A stretch of DNA of 64,000 nt. Origin: JAAXIE01 sp965263155 (lineage in GTDB: Bacteria > Chloroflexota > Dehalococcoidia > Lucifugimonadales > JAAXIE01). Positions within the stretch are counted from its first letter, which is position 1, and every line of letters starts with the position of its first letter. Position numbers and translations under genes: made by a program. The notes beneath the pieces were generated by a model. The model was not told the DNA's origin. It saw only the letters and a program-made list of their open reading frames with translations, and searched no databases. Shown piece after piece: positions 34,900 to 43,767 of this stretch. The stretch is taken from assembly GCA_965263155.1 (NCBI GenBank), contig OZ253586.1, forward strand, positions 2,604,001-2,668,000, written 5' to 3'.

Positions 34900-35563
34900 T
34901 AGCAGGCTGCTGAAGAATAGTTTTTGCCCGTTAGGCATGCTGGAGAGTAGGGCCGTCTAGGATTCCGGGGCCCGGCCCATGAGGTGATTGGCAGGGGCTT
35001 CGAGGCCCCGTCAGGCCATTGGGGCGCAGTGCACCCCAGGCAGGTCACACCGAATGAGCGGCCCGGGCCCTCTGACACGACACCAGGTTCGCCATCCGCA
35101 CCAAGTTGTAAGCCGTAGCCACAAAGTAGCCAGCCAGTCCCGTCCGCTCAGCTCCCCGATGCCGTGTCCTCCGTCCCCCCACCGTCTTCATCCACCCGAA
35201 TATCTCCTCCACCTGCTTGCGGACCTTCTGGCTCGTCCTGTAGCCCCCATGCCGCGTGGTGCGTCCGTCTATCGCCGAGTGTGTCCGCTGGGCCACGTGA
35301 GGCGTAACTCCCCGGTCTCGCATCTCCTTCACACACCCCCGAGTGTCGTAGCCCTTGTCCCCTCCCAGAGTTCTGGGACGGTAGCCCCGCTGCCGAGCAT
35401 CGTCCAGCATCACGGGCACAGCCTCACGCTCCGCCATCCCAGTGGCCCTGCTCACCACAAAGTCCATCAGCAACCCGTTGCCGTTCTCCATCAGCGCGTG
35501 GCCCATGAATGATAGCCTGGCATCCCTCCCCTTCCCCTTCCGCATCAACCTAGGGTCCTTGGT
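34900..35563 (-). mobile_element. IS5-like insertion sequence, copy C (left part deleted)
   Basis: The right terminal repeat TAGCAGGCTGCTGAAGAAT is at 34900-34918 and the transposase 3' part follows on the minus strand. Similarity to copy B ends near 35563 at the sequence encoding DPxxRLMRKGKG, where it joins directly the 3' end of the RCC1/gluzincin gene. The left 60 percent of the element is gone. Confidence 0.85.
35045..35563 (-). pseudogene. IS5-like transposase, C-terminal part (copy C)
   Basis: About 170 codons from RLMRKGKGRDARLSFMGHAL through GGDKGYDTRGC (second Asp block, in frame here) to RKQVEEIFGWMKTVGG (third acidic block) and GLAGYFVATAYNLVRMANL. The DNA-binding N-terminus and first catalytic Asp are missing. 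One to two residues are deleted after KTVGG compared with the other copies. Inactive fragment. Confidence 0.85.
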
Positions 35564-37597
35564 AGTGCTGTGTGATCCATGCTTGCAGGTCCTTGAACAC
35601 TTCGGCGGCGGTGGTATCCGCCGCCTTATATTCAGCATCCATCGCTTCGTTAAAGGTAGGGTATGTGTGGTCAACAAGACGGAGGTGGATGTCTTCGCCG
35701 AACTTGTCGGCCAGATACTTCATGATCAGGTTTCCACCAAAGTACACGTCGGACGTGGTAATTGATTGTGCGTCGCTGCCGACCGACGTGGCCAGGAAAA
35801 TCCGGTCAGGTATACGGTCATGAACATAGCGTATTAGGTAGCTCAACCCGACTGTGCGGTTGTGCTCCGTCGCATTGAACAGGCCTTCATACTCCGCAAG
35901 CCCTTCTCTGACCCACTCAGGCACATCCGTCCAGAAACCCCAGATGGAATGTTGCACCGCACGGGTGAACTCATGCACAAGGTTCTTCGCGTGGGTGTCG
36001 TCATGAGGAAGCCCCAACTTTCCCAAAGTCTGGTAGGCGCTCCAATCGGGGTGCGAAGGCGTCAGGTATGGGATATTTGCAATGCTTCCGGTGTCGGAGA
36101 GCTCGCCTGATGCGTTGTAGCAGCACCGGAATCGCGTAAGACCTACGCCGGCATCATCATTCGGCTCAGGAAGCAGCATGATGCTGAGGTCAAGCTTGGT
36201 CTGTCCGTTGCGCAACTGGTCCACTTTGTATTTTCGAACAACTCCGTTCTGGCGTGGTCGATCCAGCGCTTCACAAATGCCACGTCGGAGGCATACTCCT
36301 CGGTGTAGCAAATGGAGTAGCGGACATAGGGGGCTTCCAGCCAGTCAATCGTTGGGTCGTAAGCAGAGCAGTGTCCTCGTGGTGCCACTGAAGTGGGTAC
36401 GGGCGTGGGTGCCGGTGTGGGCGTGGGCGGGGGTATGCTGACTACGCCGGAACTGGGAGCGACAGCAAGGTTGGGAGGAGGCGGGTCGATACGCCCCCAG
36501 CAGAAGACGCTCCCATCGTCCCTCAAAGCGCAGGTGTGTTCGTAGCCGCTGCTAATTGTCACAAACTGTTCGTCCTCCGGTGCCGATGTCTGCCCCCACG
36601 TATTGTCCCCTCCCCAGCAGACCGCACTGCCATCGGCGCGTAGTGCGCAGGTGTGCTGCGCGCCACTGCTGATAGACGCGAAGAGCTCTCCTCGAGGTGG
36701 CTTTTGCTCATGGCCCCAGCAGACGAGCGTACCATCGCTTCGGAGGCCGCAGGTGTGCCAGTCGCCGCCGCTCAGGGTGATGAACTGTTCGCCATTTGGC
36801 GGTGACGCTTGACCGTTACCGTTGCCTCCCCAACATACCGGACTGCCGTCGGACCGCAGGGCACACACATGGTACGTGCCGCTGTCGATGAATACGAACC
36901 GTTCTTCAGGTGGAAATGGAATCTCGATAACGCCGCCGACATACCCCCAGCAATAAGGTCTGCCGTCATCATGTAGTGCGCAAGAGTGCAGGGTGCCGCT
37001 GCTGATATAAGCGAAGTCCCCACTACGTGGTGCCGATGTTTGTCCGAAGTCTGGGTTTCCCCAGCACACCGGGCTCCCATCCTCCCTCAATGCGCATGTG
37101 TGCTCATCCCCGCGGCTGATGGTAACGAACCGCTCGCCCTCTGGCGGTGATGCTTGCCCTACACTGTCATTGCCCCAACACAGAGGCTTTCCGTCTGCCT
37201 CCAAGGCGCAGACATGCCACTTGCCGTTGCTGAGCGTACTGCCTGTTGGCGTCGTCGGTGTGGGCGTCGGTGTCGGTGTGGGTGTGGTTGTGGGCGTCGG
37301 CGTGAGAGTAGGCGTCAGCGTCGGTGTGGGTGTCGGCGTCGGCATGGGCGTGGGTGTCGTGGGCGTGGGTGTGGGCCTGGGCGAAGGGGTGGGCGTACGC
37401 GTTGCCGTAGGTGTAGGCGCGGGCGTCGGAGTTGGTGTGGCCGTCGCCGCCGGTGTAGGCATGGGAGTCGGTGTCATTTCAGGAGTGGCAGCTGGGGCTG
37501 GGGTAGGCGGAGACGCGGGCATAGGCGTCTGCCCCGTCGCGCAGGCAGCACCGATGGTAAGGAGAGAGAGTAGAAGTAGAATGACCACCTGTTTCAT
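35550..37597 (-). pseudogene. TP-rich lipoprotein with RCC1 repeats and a gluzincin-type peptidase domain, frameshifted
   Basis: The start is ATG 37597, with GGAGGGC just upstream. A lipoprotein signal ends GAAC (Cys19). Residues about 25-120 are Thr-Pro repeats. Seven RCC1_2 repeats follow (HTCALREDGSPVCWG type), then a Cys-containing linker. Near 36235 one A appears lost from an A run, moving to the frame that carries the peptidase: NLVHEFTRAVQHS and WVREGLAEYEGLF. A MA-like gluzincin should read HExxH then WxxEGxAEY; here the second His is Arg. The 3' end stops at a TAG supplied by IS copy C, so the C-terminus is also cut. Ancestral role: surface binding plus protease. Confidence 0.8.
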
Positions 37598-37613
37598 CTT
37601 GCCCTCCATGGGT

Positions 37614-38108
37614 TTACAGTCTCCGCCTGCGCCCGGTCCGTTGCCCAGACGCTCGCGCCACCCGAAGGTTAGCCCCGTTCTTCATATTCCCTGCCATGAG
37701 GTTGACGGCATGCGGTCCGAACAACGTGTAGAGGTCGCGATTCTCCCTGTTACCGGGAGGGCAAAGCAGGGTGAGGCTCTCAGAGGCATCCGTCCCGCCC
37801 TGCGATCAAGGATTGATGTGGTCTACCTCCAACACGTGTGGGTCAAAGGGATAGCTCGCCCCGCAGCCTTGGTACGGGGCACCAGTATCCGCCAGCAAGC
37901 ATCCATACCAGGCCCACAGCGGGTGCCTCCGATGTGCCCCACGCGTGGTGGTGCGCAGTACCAGTGCCGCCGTCTCACCTCTGTCGGTTTGGCTAAGCGG
38001 CGTGACCACGTAGTTCACCTTGGGGTTGGGGTCGGCTGGAAGTTGCTCGTTGACCGCTGATCGCTTGCGTACCACATCAACGGCATGGATAGCCGGTGAT
38101 TGGGCCAT
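37614..38108 (-). pseudogene. HNH-domain fragment, like the C-terminus of a DNA methyltransferase
   Basis: The frame reads AVDVVRKRSAVNEQLPADPN, QGCGASYPFDPHVLEVDHIN and P, then TGA (37806-37808), and continues in frame SQGGTDASESLTLLCPPGNR, ENRDLYTLFG. This is a classic HNH: CxxC-like pair, DHIxPxSxGG, NLxLLCxxCN. The Arg of PRSQGG is replaced by TGA (CGA to TGA). The second half of the zinc ligands is CPPGN rather than CPPCN, so one Cys is lost too. In many bacteria this domain ends a site-specific DNA methyltransferase, which is my best guess. The N-terminus is replaced by an EEP fragment near 38105. Confidence 0.6.
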
Positions 38109-38278
38109 GGCTGAGCCATGGCGTATGGGGGACGGGGGGACACTTCAACCCTGTCACGCAACTCCTGCGGAATGGTGCTCATTCCCTCCAGCAGGACCAC
38201 ACCGGCGTCCTTCTCAAGCAGTTCCCACCACGCGTCGTGCATGTTGGCGATGCTCCAGCTCACGACTCCGACCACAGC
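38105..38278 (-). pseudogene. EEP-family N-terminal fragment, copy E3
   Basis: The minus strand reads AVVGVVSWSIANMHDAWWEL, LEKDAGVVLLEGMSTIPQEL, matching the start of copy E2 (AVTVVSWNIAKRHEPWRQLL, DADVALLQEAS). The metal-binding Glu is conserved, but Asn of SWN is Ser. Similarity ends where the HNH fragment begins, so the two were joined by a deletion or rearrangement. Confidence 0.6.
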
Positions 38279-38484
38279 ATATCCCTCCTGTGTGAGTATG
38301 GATGTCCGAGACGGGGTCGGGCGTTGGTGATGGCGTCGCCGCCGCAACTGCGGGTATGGGCTTGTCGGTGGAAGTCGGTGATGCCGGCGGCGATGTGGCT
38401 GTCGTCTCGAGTTTCAGGAGTGCTCGACCCTTGGCAGGCTGACGCCACCGAGACGACGAATATCAGCAACAGAGGTAAACGCAA
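38260..38484 (-). CDS. Lipoprotein signal fragment
   Basis: The frame starts MRLPLLLIFVVSVASACQGS, a lipoprotein signal with Cys17, then about 55 residues without a family. It runs into the EEP fragment in another frame after about 38350. It may be the 5' end of a lost lipoprotein gene. Confidence 0.35.
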   Translation of the reverse strand: MRLPLLLIFVVSVASACQGSSTPETRDDSHIAAGITDFHRQAHTRSCGGDAITNARPRLGHPYSHRRDMLWSES

Positions 38485-39084
38485 AGGTGCCCTCCCGGAG
38501 ACAGGGTGGCCTAAGGCTGCCTCTGGACAAAGCTACCCGTTCCACACCGCCCCGAGAGGGCATGTTGGGCCCCCTGTCGTGAAAACCGTGTTGGAGCGAT
38601 CGCCTTGTCCAGAAGCAGTGATCAGTATATTTGAAGTGTCAAGCGCTCGTTCCCTTCGACCAGGCCAACATCAACTCCTAGCTCAGAGCTGGCCGGAAGG
38701 GAGTCCAGTCGGTCAGAACCCAGCCCATCATTCCATGGCTCGGCAAAGACATGATCAGTCCAACCATGGAACGGACTGCGCCGTGAGGAAGCTAGGGCGG
38801 TGCTCATAGCTGGCCCACGAGGATAAGAGCGGATGGAACCCTCTCTTTCTTCACGGGTGGGCTCTGGTGATAAGCGGAGCATGTGCATCTCCGCATGATG
38901 GTTGCTGTATAAGCATATATCTGCGTATCATTATAACACGCGGTGAAAGGCGGACTTAGGAGCGGGTGAGAGCCAGAGCAGGTTGAGCAACCACTGGCAC
39001 TAGCGGAACGAGCCCAACACCGTGCCACTGTCCCCACTGGGCGCGACGCCATACATCATGGACCAGCCACCGAGGAGCATCCCA
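38485..39084. other. Gap of about 600 bases, mostly without genes
   Basis: On the minus strand 38622-38800 reads SPFHGWTDHVFAEPWNDGLG and onward, which looks like a remnant of coding sequence, family unknown. 38885-38945 is A/T-rich (gtataagcatatatctgcgtatcattataac) and could hold promoters for the flanking genes. Confidence 0.4.
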
Positions 39085-39264
39085 ATGGACATATCCAAAG
39101 AGTTCTTCGATCCACATGAGGTGCTGGGACCCGACGAGCACCGGGCTATGAGCCTCCGGCTACTAGGCGAGGCCGAGCGCGAACTCGAGGCAAGGGAGCG
39201 GCGGCGCGCCTCGTGGCGGGCCTGGGCAGCCATCGTCCATGGGCTCTCAGCCATTGCGGAGTAA
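39085..39264 (+). CDS. Small helical protein, unknown
   Basis: 59 residues from ATG 39085 with GAGGAG about 7 bases upstream, which decides against the longer frame from 39022. It reads MDISKEFFDPHEVLGPDEHR, then LLGEAERELEARERRRASWR, a charged amphipathic helix, and ends in a hydrophobic AWAAIVHGLSAIAE. No family. It lies just before a broken DUF2283-like gene and may have been its partner. Confidence 0.55.
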   Translation: MDISKEFFDPHEVLGPDEHRAMSLRLLGEAERELEARERRRASWRAWAAIVHGLSAIAE

Positions 39265-39932
39265 TGGGGATGGAATCATGAGCACGAGTTTTTCGACATA
39301 GGCCGTTACCTTGAAAAGGAATACGAACTGCCGGAACTGACGCCTCGTCTCATGGGGGCCGAGGGGCGGCTATCAACTTCTTCGAGATCGAGAAGTACAC
39401 CTCGGAGATACGGGGCGAGATAGCGCGGGCCAAGGAGTTGGTAGCTGACGTGGAGGCGCTGCGCCAATGCCCCATGGAGTCCTACACCATTGAAGACAGA
39501 TGTGACCAGACCCTTGTCTGCAATCTGACCGGCGCAACCTACCCCATGGGAACTACGATGGAGCACGGGTTCGTAAACGAGACCCACCTGCGGGAAAGGT
39601 CCAGCATGTGGGGCCGGCACCGGCCTGATGAAGTCGTGGTGGAGGGCATATCGCCGCTCGAGAGCAGGACCACACTGGGAATTGGTTACGACGCCGACCA
39701 TGACATCCTGACACTGGAGGGGACGGCGATCGAGACCATAAGTCCTTATGATGCCGACATCGCCCCGCGTCAGGCCGTCAGGGTCTACAGTGATTGTGAC
39801 GGAGTGGTGTCTCACGTAGTTCTGTGTGGAGCCGCCGGGCTCCTGCGGGACTTGTTCCAGGCAGGAGAGAACGTTTCTATGGCCGTCGAGACCACGGAGG
39901 AGCCACCAGCTAACTCCTACGGATGGTGCTAG
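39265..39932 (+). pseudogene. Frameshifted gene with a DUF2283-like C-terminal part
   Basis: Directly after the preceding stop the frame reads HEFFDIGRYLEKEYELPELT, then coding moves to another frame near 39360: INFFEIEKYTSEIRGEIARA, CDQTLVCNLTGATYPMGT, and GIGYDADHDILTLEGTAIET. The last part resembles the YDxxxDxLxL start of DUF2283-type small beta domains. It ends at TAG-type stop 39930-39932. One frameshift separates the halves. Function of DUF2283 is unknown; a related gene is at 41661. Confidence 0.45.
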
Positions 39933-40000
39933 GTAGAGGACCCGTAATGGCGGAGACGTGGCTTCGTGAGACGTGAACTTACTGAGAGGTCGGCCGGGTT

Positions 40001-41174
40001 ATGTTCGCCAGAGGAATATCAGCGTCACGGGCGATGGTGCTATTCGCCCCCCACACTAAGGAGAGCGATGCAACGGAACCGGCTTCACTTCGGTTTACGA
40101 TTCCAAATGAGAAGAAGCCAGGTATTCGCGATTTGTGCCTAGGAGTAGACCAAGGAGTATACACGTCACACTCCGGACCTTGCATGGTCCCCAGCCTAGG
40201 TGGTGATGGGTTCCAAGAGAGTGGCGAAATGTCCAACTGCCATGTGGTTGGCAGGCAGTTCTTGGAACTCATCGCAAGTAACGGCCGTATACTGGCTTGG
40301 CCTTTCAATGGCCGTCAGATTAGCCACGCTATCCTCCACGCCGTATGGAACGTCACCACGAGAATACTTCCAGAGCTTCGCTCCCTTCAGCCGGAGCCGA
40401 TCGGGGTGAACTCCTATCCGTGTACGCCTCGGTTCGCTTGCCACGGCCACGATGACCGAGTGTTCAAGCAAATTGACGCTCCGGTTACTTTCGACCCGCA
40501 ACTACACGAGCATCAGTTCCTTCTCGCCTTCCGGGGGATTGCAGGGGCAACCGCTCTCACGGAAGGTGCATTGGCTTACATCACCGACGTGATGAGGCGA
40601 CATACCCTCGCCGTGTAAGAAGGCAACGGAGTGTTGTCACGAAGAACCATCTGGGAATCTTGGACCGTTCCATGAGGATCACGCATGAGAGGGCAGACAT
40701 TCTCCGAGACGAGCTAAAGGCCTGGCAGACCATGTACTCCGCCAACGATGGGCCGTCGATTCTATCTTGGCAGGCTACCTCCATGACGCAGATTCGGCTG
40801 GCGGTGAGTTCGGTTGTCCACGCGCCAGACGGACTTCCAGTGACTGCCTCAATATTGCCCAGTGCCGCTAGAGAGTCCGAGGACCATCTTTGCAACGTTA
40901 TCGTGACTTCTCGGAAGAGTCCCCTTGGGGACGGGGCCGCAGACGAACACCTCCAAGAACAGGCCCCCAAGCTAAGGGATTTCACACACCAACTGGCACA
41001 GGTCTTGGCAAAAGACCCACAGATGGAATTCCCGAGCTGGTCGAGAATCTATCCCTGAACCCGACATCCTTTTTCTTCGTTTCCCCTTACGACTATTACT
41101 CGATAAGCGAGGAGGGGAGAGCCCACATCGAGGAAAAGATGGCACAGGTCGCACAGGGTTTGCTCTCCCCATGA
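40001..41174 (+). pseudogene. Broken gene of an unknown family with CHVVxRQFL motif
   Basis: Three frames in order look like one protein: 40001-40618 (GEMSNCHVVGRQFLELIASN, GVNSYPCTPRFACHGHDDRV, FKQIDAPVTFDPQLHEHQFL), 40660-41058 (RADILRDELKAWQTMYSAND) and, after a shift near 41035, to 41174 (SFFFVSPYDYYSISEEGRAH). Proteins with the pattern CH-x-R-x-FL-x-IA-x-NG and a later FRGFCxxHD block are familiar to me only as uncharacterised. The first piece alone may still be translated as 205 residues. I cannot give a function. Confidence 0.45.
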
Positions 41175-41377
41175 CCACTCTCTACCGGGCAGCCGACCCG
41201 GTAGCCGAGCAAGCCTGCATGATCAATGTGGCCTCGGCCAAGAACAGTGTGGGACCCGTCGGGGACTCGGTCAAACTCTGGAGAGACCGAATCCAAGGGC
41301 TGCACCAGTTCCAAACCCGGCATGCTGACGGGCAGGGATCTGCGGATCACCCCCATCTTGGCGAGGAGGTTTTTCTC

Positions 41378-41596
41378 ATGCGACAGTTATGCACCTGGAT
41401 GACCATCCTAGGGTCGATATTCTTGGGAATTGCCATTATAGAAACGATTGGGAAGATAATCTTAGACTTCCCACAGGTCCCGTATTTGACCAAGAACATT
41501 GTAGGCCCCTTCGACTATGCGCTGGCCTATGCAATAGTTCTATATGCAGCAAGATGGGTTCTAAAGACAATCTTTGACCTAGAGGATGACGAGTAA
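41378..41596 (+). CDS. Small two-helix membrane protein
   Basis: 72 residues from ATG 41378, chosen because GAGGAGG lies 8 bases upstream; an open frame from 41171 is rejected. Two hydrophobic helices (WMTILGSIFLGIAIIETIGK and ALAYAIVLYAARWVLKTIF) are joined by a short loop, with an acidic tail DLEDDE. No family recognised. It is a likely intact inner-membrane protein. Confidence 0.65.
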   Translation: MRQLCTWMTILGSIFLGIAIIETIGKIILDFPQVPYLTKNIVGPFDYALAYAIVLYAARWVLKTIFDLEDDE

Positions 41597-41660
41597 CATA
41601 TTCGGTCATTGAAACCGCCCGCCTGACCTAGGGCGAGGCTTTTGCTCCAAAAACCGCCAC

Positions 41661-42605
41661 TTGCCCCAGAACTTGTTGGGTGCCTACGTTCCGATGTCCC
41701 GACGGCAACCGCTGACCACCTGCACGCCCGCGCCCTCGCCTTTTAGGGCGTTGCTTCCCCACGCATGGGCGTTCTACAGAGACAACCTTGCCGATGAGAA
41801 TGTCGTTCTGCCTGTGCTCCTCGCAGATTTGGGACTGGAGACGGGAGGCATACAGAAGCTGGTTGCTGAGGGAATGGAGTTGCATGCGCCGTATGACCCG
41901 GACCAAGAATTGTTGACCCTCGGTACTGGGGAGCGGAGCCAGCACAGGTTTCTGCTCGACGATGTCAGCGAAGGAGCGGTGGGCCTCTCTGCAGACTACA
42001 GGGTCGTTTATCTGGGAATCTCCAACCGGATGCTTCTCTTGCGGGAACCTCACTACGACGCTGCAACCGACGTTCTGAGTCTCAGGGACCCATCACGGGG
42101 CCTCGAAACACCAACTCACGTCACGGAGAACGGCCCATTGGTGGGCTATTTCGCTCAAGCCTCGCACGACCAGGATGAATATGAACTAGTTGGCTTCGAG
42201 GTGAGAGCAGCCTCTAGATGGTTCAACGCTATAGGAGCATCGGCCCGCCCAAGCGGTAGTACGCCTGATCCAGAGTGGGAGGCCTTGCAACGAGCGTCAC
42301 TCAGGTCGGCGCCGCTTCAGTTCGCCGTCATGACATCGTGCTGCTCACAGCTTCTCTTACTTTTCTACGCCCGAGACGGAGGCGGTGATGACGTGGTCCG
42401 TGAGCAGATGAAGGCGGACCCTGGTCAGGCGTGGAGCCAAGCATCAACCTGTAGATATCGCCACCGACGATCCAATATGGGACGAGAGAAGCAGGCCGCC
42501 TACCACCGTCCAGTCATGGCTGAATCTGCTCCACGCCCCGGCCATCACAGAAGCCCAGTAGAATGTCTCTCCGACCACAATAGAAGTCCTCCGAGATCTT
42601 TCTGA
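41661..42605 (+). CDS. DUF2283-like protein, C-terminal part doubtful
   Basis: The frame opens at 41661, with an alternative ATG at 41694. The clear part is residues about 60-190: ENVVLPVLLADLGLETGGI, MELHAPYDPDQELLTLG, then HYDAATDVLSLRDPSRGLET and YELVGFEVRAASRWF. YDxxxDxLxL followed by LVGFExxxASxWF is the DUF2283 pattern. After about 42300 coding character moves to another frame (DIATDDPIWDERSRPPTTVQ, ending with a TAG), so the C-terminus is probably frameshifted or belongs to a second decayed gene. Function unknown. Confidence 0.5.
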   Translation: MPQNLLGAYVPMSRRQPLTTCTPAPSPFRALLPHAWAFYRDNLADENVVLPVLLADLGLETGGIQKLVAEGMELHAPYDPDQELLTLGTGERSQHRFLLDDVSEGAVGLSADYRVVYLGISNRMLLLREPHYDAATDVLSLRDPSRGLETPTHVTENGPLVGYFAQASHDQDEYELVGFEVRAASRWFNAIGASARPSGSTPDPEWEALQRASLRSAPLQFAVMTSCCSQLLLLFYARDGGGDDVVREQMKADPGQAWSQASTCRYRHRRSNMGREKQAAYHRPVMAESAPRPGHHRSPVECLSDHNRSPPRSF

Positions 42606-42674
42606 TGCTCGCCCTTTTAAGATAGGGATCTCGTCTTCGCCGCCATTCAACATGCCCTCATCGCAGAAACACAA

Positions 42675-42700
42675 TTGTCTTCGTCGTCGACTGGTATAAT
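42675..42700 (+). promoter_or_regulatory. Extended -10 promoter of the AT-hook/EEP cassette, copy 2
   Basis: CTGGTATAATCCG with TATAAT at 42695-42700, identical to the block at 28642-28654 and at nearly the same distance from the ATG (about 31 against 29 bases). TTGTCT is at 42675-42680, one base further away than in copy 1. Confidence 0.7.
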
Positions 42701-42731
42701 CCGACGACACTGCACCCTAAGGAATGCTGAA

Positions 42732-43031
42732 ATGCCTGAGTTTGAGGTCGTGCCCATCGGAGAGGCCATGATGTCCGCAACTGCCACCGGGAAGGGGTCC
42801 CAAATAGCGCAGGAGTATGCCGGGTATATAGGACGTCTGCGCGCCAACGAGGCCGGTAGACTCACACTTTCAGATGGGGAAACCGTCGCTACCGTGCGCC
42901 GTCGCCTGGGTTCGGCCGCGAGAGTATCAGGGAAAAGCATACAGATAAGACGCGTCGGCACCGACATCTATTTCTGGGAGGACGCTCCCAAAAGGCGTGG
43001 CGGGAGGCCACGCAAGAATCCCATGCCCTGA
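42732..43031 (+). CDS. Small AT-hook-like DNA-binding protein, copy 2
   Basis: 99 residues, paralogue of 28681-28980 with most changes in the first half and an identical tail KRRGGRPRKNPMP (AT-hook). ATG 42732 is preceded by AAGGA; the frame upstream to 42675 is rejected. Conserved patches are GETVATVRRRLGSA and SIQIxRVGTxIYFWE. Both copies end in TGA. The intact state of both copies, beside two dead downstream EEP genes, suggests that this protein is kept for its own function. Confidence 0.8.
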   Translation: MPEFEVVPIGEAMMSATATGKGSQIAQEYAGYIGRLRANEAGRLTLSDGETVATVRRRLGSAARVSGKSIQIRRVGTDIYFWEDAPKRRGGRPRKNPMP

Positions 43032-43177
43032 CCCAGTTCGCGACCGGCCCACACGCATAAGATAAGACGGGCTGTCCAGTACTCCGGAGACTAGGGGGAC
43101 ACCTTCCAGCCGAGTCTTGGACTATGTGTGCGCGCCGAGAGGTTCACTCCCCATTCTCAGGGGTGGACGATGAGCCC

Positions 43178-43767
43178 ATGTCACTGAGTGTGCTCACCTA
43201 GAATGTTCAGTGGGCTACGCCCAACTCGTGGCAAACTCCTGAAATCTCCAGGCGCATTGATCGGCACGCTCCTGAGATTGTGTGTCTCACCGAGACTCAT
43301 GTGGGGCTGCCATCTCAACGTGGGCACACGATCTCCTCGCGGCCGGATTACGGGTACACACTCAAGGAGGTCGGCGGACGGTCGTGCTATGGTCGAGGGA
43401 TCCTTGGGATCAGGTTGATGACGTTGGAACCGATTTTATGCCGCCCGGCGGTTCGTGTCCGGCGTCACACAGACGTCAGTGGGCGAGGTCGCCGTCATCG
43501 GGATATGTATTCCCTGGTTCGGTTCACGGACTGAGGCTGGTCGCAGGTTGGAACGCAAGGCGCAATGGGAGGACCAACTGCCAAATGCTCACTGAGTGCA
43601 ATGTGGTCGATGCTTCTGCGTTCTTGGAAGGCAAGTGTTGCAGTGGCGATTGTCATACTCGGCGGAAAGGCTTTCCGAAGTGGCAACCGGAGTTCAAGAC
43701 GTGCGCGGCTGCCTGGCCCTGTCGTTTGATTGAAGTCCTCCATTACTATCAGACGCTTGGTAGACAT
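43178..43767 (+). pseudogene. EEP-family gene copy E4, nonsense codon and inverted 3' half
   Basis: ATG 43178 reads MSLSVLT then TAG (43199-43201; Trp in E1) then NVQWATPNSW. The plus strand carries the 5' half (EIVCLTETHVGLPSQRGH) to about 43574, with a frameshift near 43380. From about 43575 to 43767 the homologous 3' half lies on the minus strand: KRLIVMEDFNQTTGPGSRAR and RRSIDHIALSEHLAVG match KRLIVMGDFNQTMGLGGRAR and RRSIDHIALSDDLAVS of E1. So the 3' half was inverted in place, with breakpoints near 43575 and 43767. The catalytic GDFN is EDFN here. The gene is dead. Confidence 0.8.

Noticed and set aside
36225..36245. Programmed -1 frameshifting at the A run of the RCC1/gluzincin gene.
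   Set aside because: No classical slippery heptamer with a downstream structure is evident, the zinc site is also mutated and the 3' end is cut by an IS, so decay or a base error is more likely.
37098..38060. A long plus-strand open frame rich in Gly and Val.
   Set aside because: It is the antisense of the Thr-Pro repeat region and of the HNH fragment; its repetitive composition is a mirror of those genes.
38015..38347. One fused EEP-HNH protein.
   Set aside because: The EEP and HNH readings are in different frames and each lacks essential parts, so it is a junction of two fragments.
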